A stretch of 5,003 nt of DNA from CAIMUM01 sp034429715 (lineage in GTDB: Bacteria; Chloroflexota; Dehalococcoidia; GIF9; UBA5629): the NCBI GenBank assembly GCA_034429715.1, contig DAOUFR010000114.1:1-5003 (forward strand), given 5' to 3'. Position numbers and translations under genes: made by a program. Below are positions 1 to 5,003 of the stretch, one piece after another (the first letter of the stretch is position 1; every line of letters starts with the position of its first letter). The notes under the pieces are model-generated. The model saw nothing but the letters and a program-made list of their open reading frames with translations. It ran no database searches and had not been told where the DNA came from.

Positions 1-686
1 TATCAGGCCTGTCTCCAGGTACTACCTACTACTATAAGGCTAAGGCCGTCGGCAACGGCACCGGCTACGGCAGTGTCCTGAGCTTCACCACTTCCGGTGG
101 GAGTGCGCCACCAACCGTATCAACCTACGGTCATTCTCAGCTTACCTCCACCTCTGTTAGGTTGATCGGCGACCTCACCAGCCTTGGTTCAGCTTCTTCG
201 GTTAAGGTATCTTTCGTTTACGGCACCACTACCGCATGCTCCGGAGGCACTTCCCTTATTAAAACGTTCTCCGGGCCCATACACTTCGGTATCCCGTTAT
301 CAGGCCTGTCTCCAGGTACTACCTACTACTATAAGGCTAAGGCCGTGGGCAGCGGAACCAGCTACGGCGCTGTCCTGAGCTTTACTACCAGCACACCACC
401 AACCGTGACCACATCCGGATATAGACAACTTACCGATACCTCAGTCAGATTGCTCGGCGACTTCACCAACCTCGGCTCAGCTTCTTCGGTAGTCGTATCC
501 TTTATGTACGGCACTACACCGGAGTGCACCAGCAGCACCTTCTATACCAAGACCTTCTCTGCACCCATATACTTCGGCATCCCCGTATCAGGCCTGTCAC
601 CGGGTACTACCTACTACTATAAGGCTAAGGCTGTGGGCAACGGCACCGGCTACGGCGGTGTCCTGAGCTTTACCACCATTAACTGA
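1..686 (+). CDS. C-terminal part of a tandem fibronectin-III/Ig-like repeat protein, probably extracellular (5' end outside window)
   Basis: The reading frame is open from the first complete codon at position 3 to the TGA at 684-686, so this is the 3' end of a longer gene. The translated 227 residues comprise the tail of one repeat, a linker (SGGSA), and two complete 96-codon repeats starting with PPTV at 108 and 396. About 70 of 96 residues are identical between the two complete units. Each unit has the layout of a fibronectin-III/Ig-like beta-sandwich: PPTV entry, SVRL and SFxYGTT strands, then LSPGTTYYYKAKAVG and YGxVLSFTT as final strands. Composition is rich in S, T, G and Y. Each complete unit has one cysteine, in TTTACSGG and TTPECTSS. 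The protein stops right after the last unit, with no LPXTG motif, membrane segment or sorting domain at the C-terminus. A role as a surface or adhesive structural protein is inferred from the repeat type; any signal peptide lies upstream of the window. Confidence 0.85.
   Translation, partial: SGLSPGTTYYYKAKAVGNGTGYGSVLSFTTSGGSAPPTVSTYGHSQLTSTSVRLIGDLTSLGSASSVKVSFVYGTTTACSGGTSLIKTFSGPIHFGIPLSGLSPGTTYYYKAKAVGSGTSYGAVLSFTTSTPPTVTTSGYRQLTDTSVRLLGDFTNLGSASSVVVSFMYGTTPECTSSTFYTKTFSAPIYFGIPVSGLSPGTTYYYKAKAVGNGTGYGGVLSFTTIN
108..683 (+). repeat. Two in-frame 288-bp tandem repeats encoding 96-residue Ig-like units, with part of a third upstream
   Basis: Units run 108-395 and 396-683, each exactly 96 codons, and the tail of a preceding unit occupies 1-95. 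The most conserved DNA encodes the SGLSPGTTYYYKAKA segment: positions 1-49 are identical to 298-346, and the copy beginning at 586 differs by only a few synonymous changes. The central part of each unit (around 225-260 and 513-548, near the cysteine) is the most diverged. The spacing of the conserved block is 297 bp then 288 bp, because the first linker carries three extra codons. This is a coding tandem repeat, prone to unit gain and loss by recombination. Confidence 0.9.
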
Positions 687-718
687 TGCGTAGACGTATA
701 AAATTCACATAAGAAACC

Positions 719-727
719 TGCTACAAT
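719..727 (+). promoter_or_regulatory. Possible extended -10 promoter element (TGCTACAAT)
   Basis: The sequence TGCTACAAT matches the extended -10 consensus TGnTATAAT with one mismatch. I see no convincing -35 hexamer at 16-18 bases upstream (the region reads as A/T-rich without TTGACA character). If used, it would start a transcript near 734 with a leader of more than 200 bases containing the inverted repeat at 762-784. A single short match in a noncoding gap can arise by chance. Confidence 0.22.
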
Positions 728-761
728 ATACATGAGCCGTGAGATGCAGCATGGCCAATAT

Positions 762-784
762 CAGTTTTAGCTTCATGAAAACTG
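762..784. repeat. Inverted repeat, 7-bp perfect stem with 9-base loop
   Basis: CAGTTTT at 762-768 is the reverse complement of AAAACTG at 778-784, with a 9-base loop. A second overlapping pair exists: GATGCAG at 743-749 is the reverse complement of CTGCATC at 782-788, sharing CTG (782-784) with the first stem. The right arm AAAACTGCATC can therefore pair with either left arm, or with both around a 15-base bulge. No T-run follows on either strand, so it does not look like an intrinsic terminator. It could be an operator or leader RNA structure upstream of pseB, or chance. Confidence 0.35.
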
Positions 785-873
785 CATCGCTGAAGCACGT
801 ACCAATTAATAAAACCAATTACCGGTTAATATGCTACTCCGAGCTTTGGGATGGCGATAAGCAGCGCGGAATA

Positions 874-903
874 TTGAAGTCATAAGCGTTCAAGCCATAT
901 AAT
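874..903 (+). promoter_or_regulatory. Putative sigma70-type promoter for the pseB operon
   Basis: TTGAAG at 874-879 (four of six matches to TTGACA) is followed after 18 bases by a perfect TATAAT at 898-903. Transcription would start near 910, giving a leader of about 40 bases to the TTG start at 952 and including the ribosome binding site at 940-944. The location immediately before the first sugar gene fits an operon promoter. The spacer is one base longer than ideal, and transcription has to be inferred from sequence alone. Confidence 0.45.
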
Positions 904-939
904 TGGACATGCGACTGGCATCTGAAGACAGTGAATAAC

Positions 940-944
940 GGAGG
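940..944 (+). promoter_or_regulatory. Strong ribosome binding site (GGAGG) that decides the pseB start
   Basis: GGAGG lies 7 bases upstream of the in-frame TTG at 952, an ideal distance. A longer in-frame candidate, GTG at 931, would place this Shine-Dalgarno inside the coding region and has only a weak GAAG (924-927) ahead of it. The shorter start also gives the N-terminus expected of the family, with the Rossmann glycine motif beginning about 13 residues in. Confidence 0.7.
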
Positions 945-951
945 CAATCAA

Positions 952-1929
952 TTGCAGAGCTTTTTGAACGATAAGGTGATCCTGGTTACGGGCGGTACCG
1001 GTTCTTTCGGGCAGAAGTTCACCCGGATAGTGTTACAGGAGCATAACCCCAAAGCAATTCGAATTTTCTCGCGTGGGGAGTTGCTCCAGTACGAAATGAA
1101 TCTCAAGTTCAACGATCCAAGGCTAAGGTTTTTCATAGGCGATGTCAGGGATAGAGAAAGAGTGTACAGGGCGATGAGTGGAGTCGATGTAGTAGTTCAT
1201 GCTGCTGCGCTTAAACAGGTGCCGACCGCTGAATATAACCCTATCGAAGCAGTCCGGACCAATGTCAATGGTTCTGTGAATGTAATTGATGCGGCAATCG
1301 ACAGCGGTGTTAAAAAAACCATCGCCGTGAGCAGCGACAAGGCGGCAAATCCCGTCAACCTGTATGGCGCCACCAAACTTGTCATGGAAAGGCTGATCAC
1401 CCAGGCCAATGTGTACACAGGAGGGAAAAAGAGCTCGTTTAGTTGTGTACGCTACGGCAATGTGGTCGGCAGCCGTGGCAGCGTTGGCCCTCTTTTTCTG
1501 CATCAGATTAAGAGTGGAATAATCACTATCACGGATGACACCATGACACGGTTCTGGCTCACACTGGAGCAGGGAGTTCGCTTTGTTATCGACTGCATCG
1601 ACAGGATGCAGGGTGGCGAGGTCTTTGTGCCCAAAATCCCCAGTATGAAGGTGACCGACCTTGCAGATGCCATTGCGCCAGGATTAAAAAGAAAAATAAT
1701 AGGTATACGTCCGGGAGAGAAAATCAATGAAACCCTAGTAACGGAAGATGAGGCCCGTCACGCGAAGGAATTCGATACTTACTATGTTATCGAGCCGGAG
1801 TTTCCTTTCTGGCAGCCAGATGAGATAAAGGGTGGTAAATCTTTGCCCAAGGCTTTCACCTATACCAGCGCCAACAATAGCCAATGGTTAAACCAGGATG
1901 AATTAAAGGTGATAATGGAGGCGTTTTAA
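952..1929 (+). CDS. pseB: UDP-N-acetylglucosamine 4,6-dehydratase (inverting), PseB
   Basis: The cytoplasmic NADP-dependent SDR enzyme converts UDP-GlcNAc to UDP-2-acetamido-2,6-dideoxy-L-arabino-hexos-4-ulose by 4,6-dehydration and C5 epimerisation, the first step of pseudaminic acid synthesis. From the TTG start the protein has 325 residues, normal for PseB. Visible motifs: the nucleotide-binding TGGTGSFG (13-20), FFIGDVRD after the second Rossmann strands, HAAALKQVPTAEYNP (83-97), the catalytic stretch SSDKAANPVNLYGATK with D129, K130, Y138 and K142, RYGNVVGSRGSV, MTRFWLTLEQG, GGEVFVPKIPSMKVTDLA, and RPGEKINETL (253-262). The C-terminal NNSQWL also matches remembered PseB sequences. The usual STDK reads SSDK here, a conservative change next to the catalytic pair. 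An in-frame GTG at 931 would add 7 residues but is less well supported. The next gene follows after 7 bases. I am confident in the PseB subfamily rather than the WbpM or CapE types because the whole chain follows PseB closely. Confidence 0.93.
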   Translation: MQSFLNDKVILVTGGTGSFGQKFTRIVLQEHNPKAIRIFSRGELLQYEMNLKFNDPRLRFFIGDVRDRERVYRAMSGVDVVVHAAALKQVPTAEYNPIEAVRTNVNGSVNVIDAAIDSGVKKTIAVSSDKAANPVNLYGATKLVMERLITQANVYTGGKKSSFSCVRYGNVVGSRGSVGPLFLHQIKSGIITITDDTMTRFWLTLEQGVRFVIDCIDRMQGGEVFVPKIPSMKVTDLADAIAPGLKRKIIGIRPGEKINETLVTEDEARHAKEFDTYYVIEPEFPFWQPDEIKGGKSLPKAFTYTSANNSQWLNQDELKVIMEAF

Positions 1930-1936
1930 TATAGTC

Positions 1937-2794
1937 ATGGCAGAACCTTTGAAGAGAATCAGCGTTGATGAGTTGACAAAATATACTCCATGGGTGGGAC
2001 GGCTCTTACACATTACACCTTTCTCAAAACCAGTCCGCAACCTGGCAAAGATTGATGCTGAATATGATAAAGATAAATATGCCAGAATGTTAACATATTT
2101 TAAAAATAACCCTACCAGTAGTATTGCAGACATCGAAGCAGAGGAGTTAGCGGAAAATCCAGATACTATTTGCTTCTCCAAGAAAGGCAAACTATATCTG
2201 ACTTCTGACACAAATTTTCGTCGACTTCAGGACAAACTGCTAATTGATGCCCTATCTGAACCTGTGAGCAAGGTAAAAGTAGTAGTCGAACTAGGCTGTG
2301 GATACGGCTCCAACTTTTCTCTTCTTAGAAATGCCTTCCCCAATCGGCTTTGGCTTGGGGGGGAATACTCACAAAATGCAATCGATCTTGCACGCCATCT
2401 CTTCGTTGACTGTAAAGACGTTTCCGTTGTGTATTTTAATTGGTATGATAATGTATGGGCAATCTTAGAAAGTCTCACAGAAAAAGCCTTGGTATTTACC
2501 AGACACTCAATAGAACAATTACCTCAGATGATGCCAATTATGTCTACCTTCGGCAAATATAAGGATAAAATAGCTGAAGTAGTCCATTTAGAACCGGTAT
2601 GCGAACTAATGGACAAACATTCAACACTCGGCCTGATGAGGCAGGCATATGCCTTGATGAATGATTATAATACGGATTTATTAACTACGCTTAATAGTAT
2701 GGGGGCGCAGATTCTCAAGACCGATGTAGACCTGATTGGTGCTAATCCTCTGAATCCGACATCTCTCGTCCAATGGAAGTTCCCAGAGGAGTAA
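1937..2794 (+). CDS. Class I SAM-dependent methyltransferase, probably acting on the cluster's sugar or glycan
   Basis: A 285-residue soluble protein with a classic SAM-binding motif I, VVVELGCGYGSN (115-126), followed by GGEYSQNAIDLAR (141-153), whose E143 is placed to contact the SAM ribose. FTRHSIEQLP (188-197) and EVVHLEPV (214-221) follow as later core strands. About 110 residues precede the SAM domain; I do not recognise that part, and it may help bind the acceptor. The acceptor cannot be read from the sequence; placement between pseB and pseC suggests O- or N-methylation of the sugar or its product. The ATG lies 7 bases after the pseB stop. The nearest Shine-Dalgarno, GGAGG at 1917-1921, is 15 bases away, longer than usual, so translation may depend on coupling to pseB. 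G+C is about 41% over 1981-2760 by hand count, against about 52% in sampled pseB lines and 55% in sampled pseC lines, which suggests separate acquisition. Confidence 0.8.
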   Translation: MAEPLKRISVDELTKYTPWVGRLLHITPFSKPVRNLAKIDAEYDKDKYARMLTYFKNNPTSSIADIEAEELAENPDTICFSKKGKLYLTSDTNFRRLQDKLLIDALSEPVSKVKVVVELGCGYGSNFSLLRNAFPNRLWLGGEYSQNAIDLARHLFVDCKDVSVVYFNWYDNVWAILESLTEKALVFTRHSIEQLPQMMPIMSTFGKYKDKIAEVVHLEPVCELMDKHSTLGLMRQAYALMNDYNTDLLTTLNSMGAQILKTDVDLIGANPLNPTSLVQWKFPEE

Positions 2795-2982
2795 ATGGCA
2801 GGGAGATTAAATCAAGAGAAAGGAAGTAGAAGGGGTGATAAGAGATTTTCCGCCACATCTCACCCATGAAGCTAAGAAGAGAACAAATACGAAAGCTTGC
2901 CAGTCAGCTATTGGATTTCCTAAGGCCCGCATACCAAAAGGCTAGGAATTTCACTAACTTTTCACTATCGAAGGAGCTTTAA
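2795..2982 (+). other. 188-base spacer tiled by two very small open frames (24 and 38 codons)
   Basis: An ATG at 2795 abuts the methyltransferase stop (TAA 2792-2794) and opens a 24-codon frame ending at TGA 2867-2869. That stop overlaps the ATG at 2866 (ATGA), which opens a 38-codon frame ending at TAA 2980-2982, directly abutting the pseC ATG at 2983. The first frame has AGAGG 5 bases upstream (2785-2789); the second has no recognisable Shine-Dalgarno. Both predicted peptides are basic (first begins MAGRLNQEKGSRRGDK, second MKLRREQIRKLASQLLDFLR) and match nothing I recognise. The 5' half of the spacer is purine-rich. A bulged hairpin is possible, TTCCTA 2917-2922 with TAGGAA 2943-2948 and GCC 2925-2927 with GGC 2940-2942. 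These frames may be chance, coupling peptides or decayed coding sequence. Confidence 0.3.
2971..2976 (+). promoter_or_regulatory. Ribosome binding site of pseC (AAGGAG)
   Basis: AAGGAG sits 6 bases before the ATG at 2983, supporting that start over the in-frame ATG at 3001. It also lies inside the last codons of the 38-codon frame that ends at 2982, which is the geometry expected for translational coupling if that frame is read. Confidence 0.75.
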
Positions 2983-4164
2983 ATGGAACTGCCTGCAATC
3001 ATGGGAGGCCAACCGGCAAGGAGCCGCATGCTGCCTTACGGGCACCAGTCCATTGATGAAGAGGACATAAAATATGTGGCAGATGTGCTAAGAAGCGACT
3101 GGATTACCCAGGGCCCTAAGGTCAATGAGTTTGAAGAAAAAATTGCTGCGTATTGTGATGCTAAATATGCGGTGGCAATGTCCAGCGGCACGGCCGCTCT
3201 ACATGCCGCCTGCTCGGTGGCCGGCATCTCAGCCGGTGATGAAGCCATTACCACACCCATCACCTTCGCCGCTACCGCCAATGCCGTGGTATATTGCGCC
3301 GGCAGGCCAGTCTTTGCTGATATCAGGGTAGATACGGTCAATATCGATGCACGTGAGATCGAGAAGCGGCTGACGCCCAGGACAAGGGTGATTCTACCGG
3401 TGGACTTTGCCGGACATCCCGCCGACCTCGATGAGGTCATGTCCATCGCCCGCGCCAGAAAGCTCACAGTTATAGAGGATGCCTGCCATGCCCTGGGTGC
3501 AGAATACAGGGGACATAAAACAGGCAGCCTGGCCGATATGACCGTTTTCAGCTTCCATCCTGTTAAACACATAACCACAGGCGAGGGCGGCATGGTCCTG
3601 ACCAATAATAAGGAATACTACCAGCAGCTTAAAACATTCCGCCAGCACGGTATCGTCAGGAGCGCCAGTGCCGGGGAGCCATGGTACTATGAGATACCAC
3701 ACCCGGGCTATAATTTCAGGCTTACCGACTTCCAGTGTGCCCTGGGCATCAGCCAGCTTAAGAAATTAGATCGCTTCATCGCCAGAAGGAGAGAAATAGC
3801 TCTAATATACAATAAAGCGTTCTCCGAGCTGGAGGGGATCACACCCCCACGTGAGGAAGAATACGTTAAGGCGGCATATCACATTTATGTCATTCAATTA
3901 CGGACTGAGAAGTTAAAAGCGGGCAGAAAAGAGGTCTTTGAAGCCCTGAGGGCGGAAAATATTGGAGTCAACGTCCATTATGTGCCGGTGCATCTCCATC
4001 CGTTCTATCAAAGGGAGTTCGGCTATAAGAAAGGTGATTATCCTCGGGCCGAGGCGTACTATGAACGGGCTATCACCCTTCCCCTTTTCCCGGGTATGAG
4101 CGATGAAGATATTGATGATGTTATCTTGGCCGTAGATAAAGTGGTCTCATATTATCGAAGATAG
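2983..4164 (+). CDS. pseC: UDP-4-amino-4,6-dideoxy-N-acetyl-beta-L-altrosamine transaminase, PseC
   Basis: PLP-dependent fold-type I aminotransferase of the DegT/DnrJ/EryC1 family, 393 residues, typical for PseC. It would transfer an amino group from glutamate to C4 of the PseB 4-keto product, giving UDP-4-amino-4,6-dideoxy-L-AltNAc. Visible features: the N-terminal LPYGHQSIDEEDI and SDWITQGP typical of sugar aminotransferases, SSGTAALHAA (68-77) for cofactor phosphate binding, PITFAATANAV, EDACHALGAEYRG with D166 expected to contact the PLP ring nitrogen, and SFHPVKHITTGEGG with K195 as the Schiff-base lysine. NFRLTDFQCALG and VHYVPVHLHPFYQREFGY follow near the C-terminus. Nothing is missing. 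Motifs alone could fit other NDP-sugar aminotransferases such as LegC- or ArnB-type enzymes; the SFHPVKHITTGEGG block and the upstream pseB favour PseC. The reductase gene begins 30 bases downstream, consistent with one operon. Confidence 0.92.
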   Translation: MELPAIMGGQPARSRMLPYGHQSIDEEDIKYVADVLRSDWITQGPKVNEFEEKIAAYCDAKYAVAMSSGTAALHAACSVAGISAGDEAITTPITFAATANAVVYCAGRPVFADIRVDTVNIDAREIEKRLTPRTRVILPVDFAGHPADLDEVMSIARARKLTVIEDACHALGAEYRGHKTGSLADMTVFSFHPVKHITTGEGGMVLTNNKEYYQQLKTFRQHGIVRSASAGEPWYYEIPHPGYNFRLTDFQCALGISQLKKLDRFIARRREIALIYNKAFSELEGITPPREEEYVKAAYHIYVIQLRTEKLKAGRKEVFEALRAENIGVNVHYVPVHLHPFYQREFGYKKGDYPRAEAYYERAITLPLFPGMSDEDIDDVILAVDKVVSYYRR

Positions 4165-4194
4165 CAGTCAAAAAGATATTAAAAGAAGCGTTGC

Positions 4195-5003
4195 ATGGAC
4201 TACGTTAACATCAGGAACAACCATATTTCACGAATGACACTCGGTACTGCCCAGCTTGGATTTAAGTATGGAATCGCAAATGTCAAAGGAAAGCCGTCCC
4301 CCGGTTCATCCTTTGAGATTATTGAGGCTGCCGTACGCGGTGGCATCACATGTGTAGATACAGCCCCGGGGTACGGCGATAGTGAGGAAATCATTGGCTC
4401 CTTCCTCACCAGCCAGTCATGCCCTCCGGACTGCAACGTAGTGACAAAGCTACCTGCGCTGGATTTAATGCCTGGAACTACCTTCGCTGATATCCACTAT
4501 GCTGTCAGGAAGCATGTAATCAACTCTCTTCAAAGGCTACGCAGTAAGAGACTGTCAATATACTTGCTGCATCGGGCAAGCGATTTGGACAGCTACGGTG
4601 GCATGGTCATCGATAGCCTATTGAGACTGAAGAAAGAGGGCTTGATAGGTATTCTGGGAGTTTCGGTCTATACTCCCGAGGAAGTAAAACGTGCATTAGA
4701 GATAGATGCACTGGAGGCTATTCAAATCCCAATAAATATCTTTGATCAGCGCCTGATCCGGTGCGGGCTACTCGACAAAATCGAAGAGAGGAAGTGCATT
4801 GTGTTTGCCAGAAGCGTTTTCCTGCAAGGGCTTTTCTTCCTTCCTGAGTCACACCTGCCGCCTGGATTGAAACTGGCCATGAAACCCCTGGCCCAACTGA
4901 AAGAACTGTGCTCTGAACACAATAGGAATATAGCCGAAGTAGCTTTGGCCTTTGTAAGGGATCTGCCCGGCGTAACCAGTGTCATTGTTGGTGCTGAGAC
5001 ACC
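4195..5003 (+). CDS. Aldo/keto reductase (3' end cut by window)
   Basis: NAD(P)H-dependent oxidoreductase of the aldo/keto reductase superfamily; 269 residues and two further bases are visible, with no stop before 5003, so only a short C-terminal part is missing if the usual 290-330 residue length applies. The TIM-barrel tetrad is intact: D55 and Y60 in CVDTAPGYGDSE, K85 in VVTKLP, and H126 in IYLLHRA. Also visible are the N-terminal LGTAQLGFKYGIAN, the KKEGLIGILGVSVY strand, and near the end IAEVALAFVRDLPGVTSVIVGAET, the usual cofactor-phosphate region. The ATG at 4195 is the first start after an in-frame TAA at 4180 and has a weak AGAAG 6 bases upstream (4184-4188). It lies 30 bases after the pseC stop on the same strand. 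Reductases of this type do occur in nonulosonic-acid and surface-glycan clusters, but the substrate is not known and it is not a core Pse enzyme; reduction of a keto sugar or its derivative is inference. Confidence 0.87.
   Translation, partial: MDYVNIRNNHISRMTLGTAQLGFKYGIANVKGKPSPGSSFEIIEAAVRGGITCVDTAPGYGDSEEIIGSFLTSQSCPPDCNVVTKLPALDLMPGTTFADIHYAVRKHVINSLQRLRSKRLSIYLLHRASDLDSYGGMVIDSLLRLKKEGLIGILGVSVYTPEEVKRALEIDALEAIQIPINIFDQRLIRCGLLDKIEERKCIVFARSVFLQGLFFLPESHLPPGLKLAMKPLAQLKELCSEHNRNIAEVALAFVRDLPGVTSVIVGAET

Larger units (their letters stand above)
687..951. other. Noncoding gap between the repeat-protein gene and pseB
   Basis: This 265-base stretch separates the surface-protein gene from the sugar cluster. 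Apart from the promoter-like elements and inverted repeat listed separately, it holds an 8-base direct repeat, ACCAATTA at 801-808 and 814-821 (13-base period). It also holds a 36-codon open frame from ATG 775 to TAA 883-885 that has no ribosome binding site. I see no intrinsic terminator for the upstream gene in its first part. The gap marks a transcription-unit boundary, with the pseB operon probably starting inside it. Confidence 0.6.

Noticed and set aside
1..635. Near-identical 49-base blocks at 1, 298 and 586, considered as a CRISPR array or mobile repeat.
   Set aside because: Spacing is about 290 bases, and both the blocks and the sequence between them are in frame as repeated protein domains, so this is a coding tandem repeat.
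732..770. A 12-codon frame that might be a leader peptide.
   Set aside because: Its ATG lies at or before the transcription start predicted from the extended -10 element, it has no ribosome binding site, and the following hairpin lacks a T-run, so an attenuator is not supported.
775..885. A 36-codon frame from ATG 775 to TAA 883-885 upstream of pseB.
   Set aside because: No Shine-Dalgarno precedes the ATG, the peptide resembles nothing known to me, and the frame overlaps promoter-like sequence; length is within chance.
1123..1503. Minus-strand open frames of 126 and 73 codons inside pseB.
   Set aside because: They are shadows of the well-supported pseB coding frame, with no independent ribosome binding site or recognisable protein features.
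2917..2948. Bulged hairpin before pseC, considered as a terminator.
   Set aside because: The stem has a 2-base bulge and a 12-base loop, and the following sequence lacks a continuous T-run; a terminator here would also split an apparent operon.
3036..3605. A 189-codon open frame on the minus strand.
   Set aside because: It lies entirely within pseC, whose frame has strong family motifs including the PLP lysine; the antisense translation shows no recognisable domain and is explained by the codon composition of the plus-strand gene.
4746..4985. A 79-codon minus-strand frame near the window end.
   Set aside because: It is antisense to the aldo/keto reductase, whose plus-strand frame is continuous from 4195 and carries the complete catalytic tetrad.

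Overview
The window is entirely plus-strand coding. It holds the 3' end of a gene for a repetitive, probably cell-surface protein, followed by a cluster that makes a modified 4-amino-6-deoxy sugar nucleotide, most likely the opening of a pseudaminic-acid-type (nonulosonic acid) pathway. No rRNA, tRNA, CRISPR array, transposase or integrase was seen. The organism is a bacterium of roughly balanced G+C (hand counts give about 52-55% in sampled stretches of the sugar genes). The S/T/G-rich Ig-like repeats ending in a YYYKAKAVG...SFTT signature resemble surface proteins I associate with uncultured Chloroflexota (Dehalococcoidia-like) genomes. That placement is a weak inference from memory, not something the window proves.

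Layout: (1) 1-686, C-terminal part of a protein built of about 96-residue fibronectin-type-III/Ig-like repeats; one partial and two complete units are visible and the chain stops right after the last unit. (2) 687-951, a noncoding gap with a 7-bp inverted repeat, an extended -10-like element, a better sigma70-like promoter at 874-903, and a strong ribosome binding site placing the pseB start at TTG 952. (3) 952-1929, pseB, UDP-GlcNAc 4,6-dehydratase/5-epimerase. (4) 1937-2794, a class I SAM-dependent methyltransferase, clearly more AT-rich (about 41% G+C) than its neighbours. (5) 2795-2982, a 188-base spacer that two tiny open frames of 24 and 38 codons tile end to end. (6) 2983-4164, pseC, the PLP-dependent aminotransferase acting on the PseB product. 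(7) 4195 to the window end, an aldo/keto reductase with an intact catalytic tetrad, cut by the window edge.

Working together: PseB and PseC are consecutive enzymes converting UDP-GlcNAc to UDP-4-amino-4,6-dideoxy-L-AltNAc, the precursor of pseudaminic acid. The same-strand, tightly spaced arrangement from 952 onward suggests one operon. The methyltransferase and the reductase are not core Pse enzymes and probably tailor the sugar, the glycan or another cluster product. PseH, PseG, PseI and PseF are not in the window, so whether a full nonulosonic acid is made depends on sequence beyond 5003. The S/T-rich repeat protein directly upstream could be a recipient of the glycan, but only proximity supports that.
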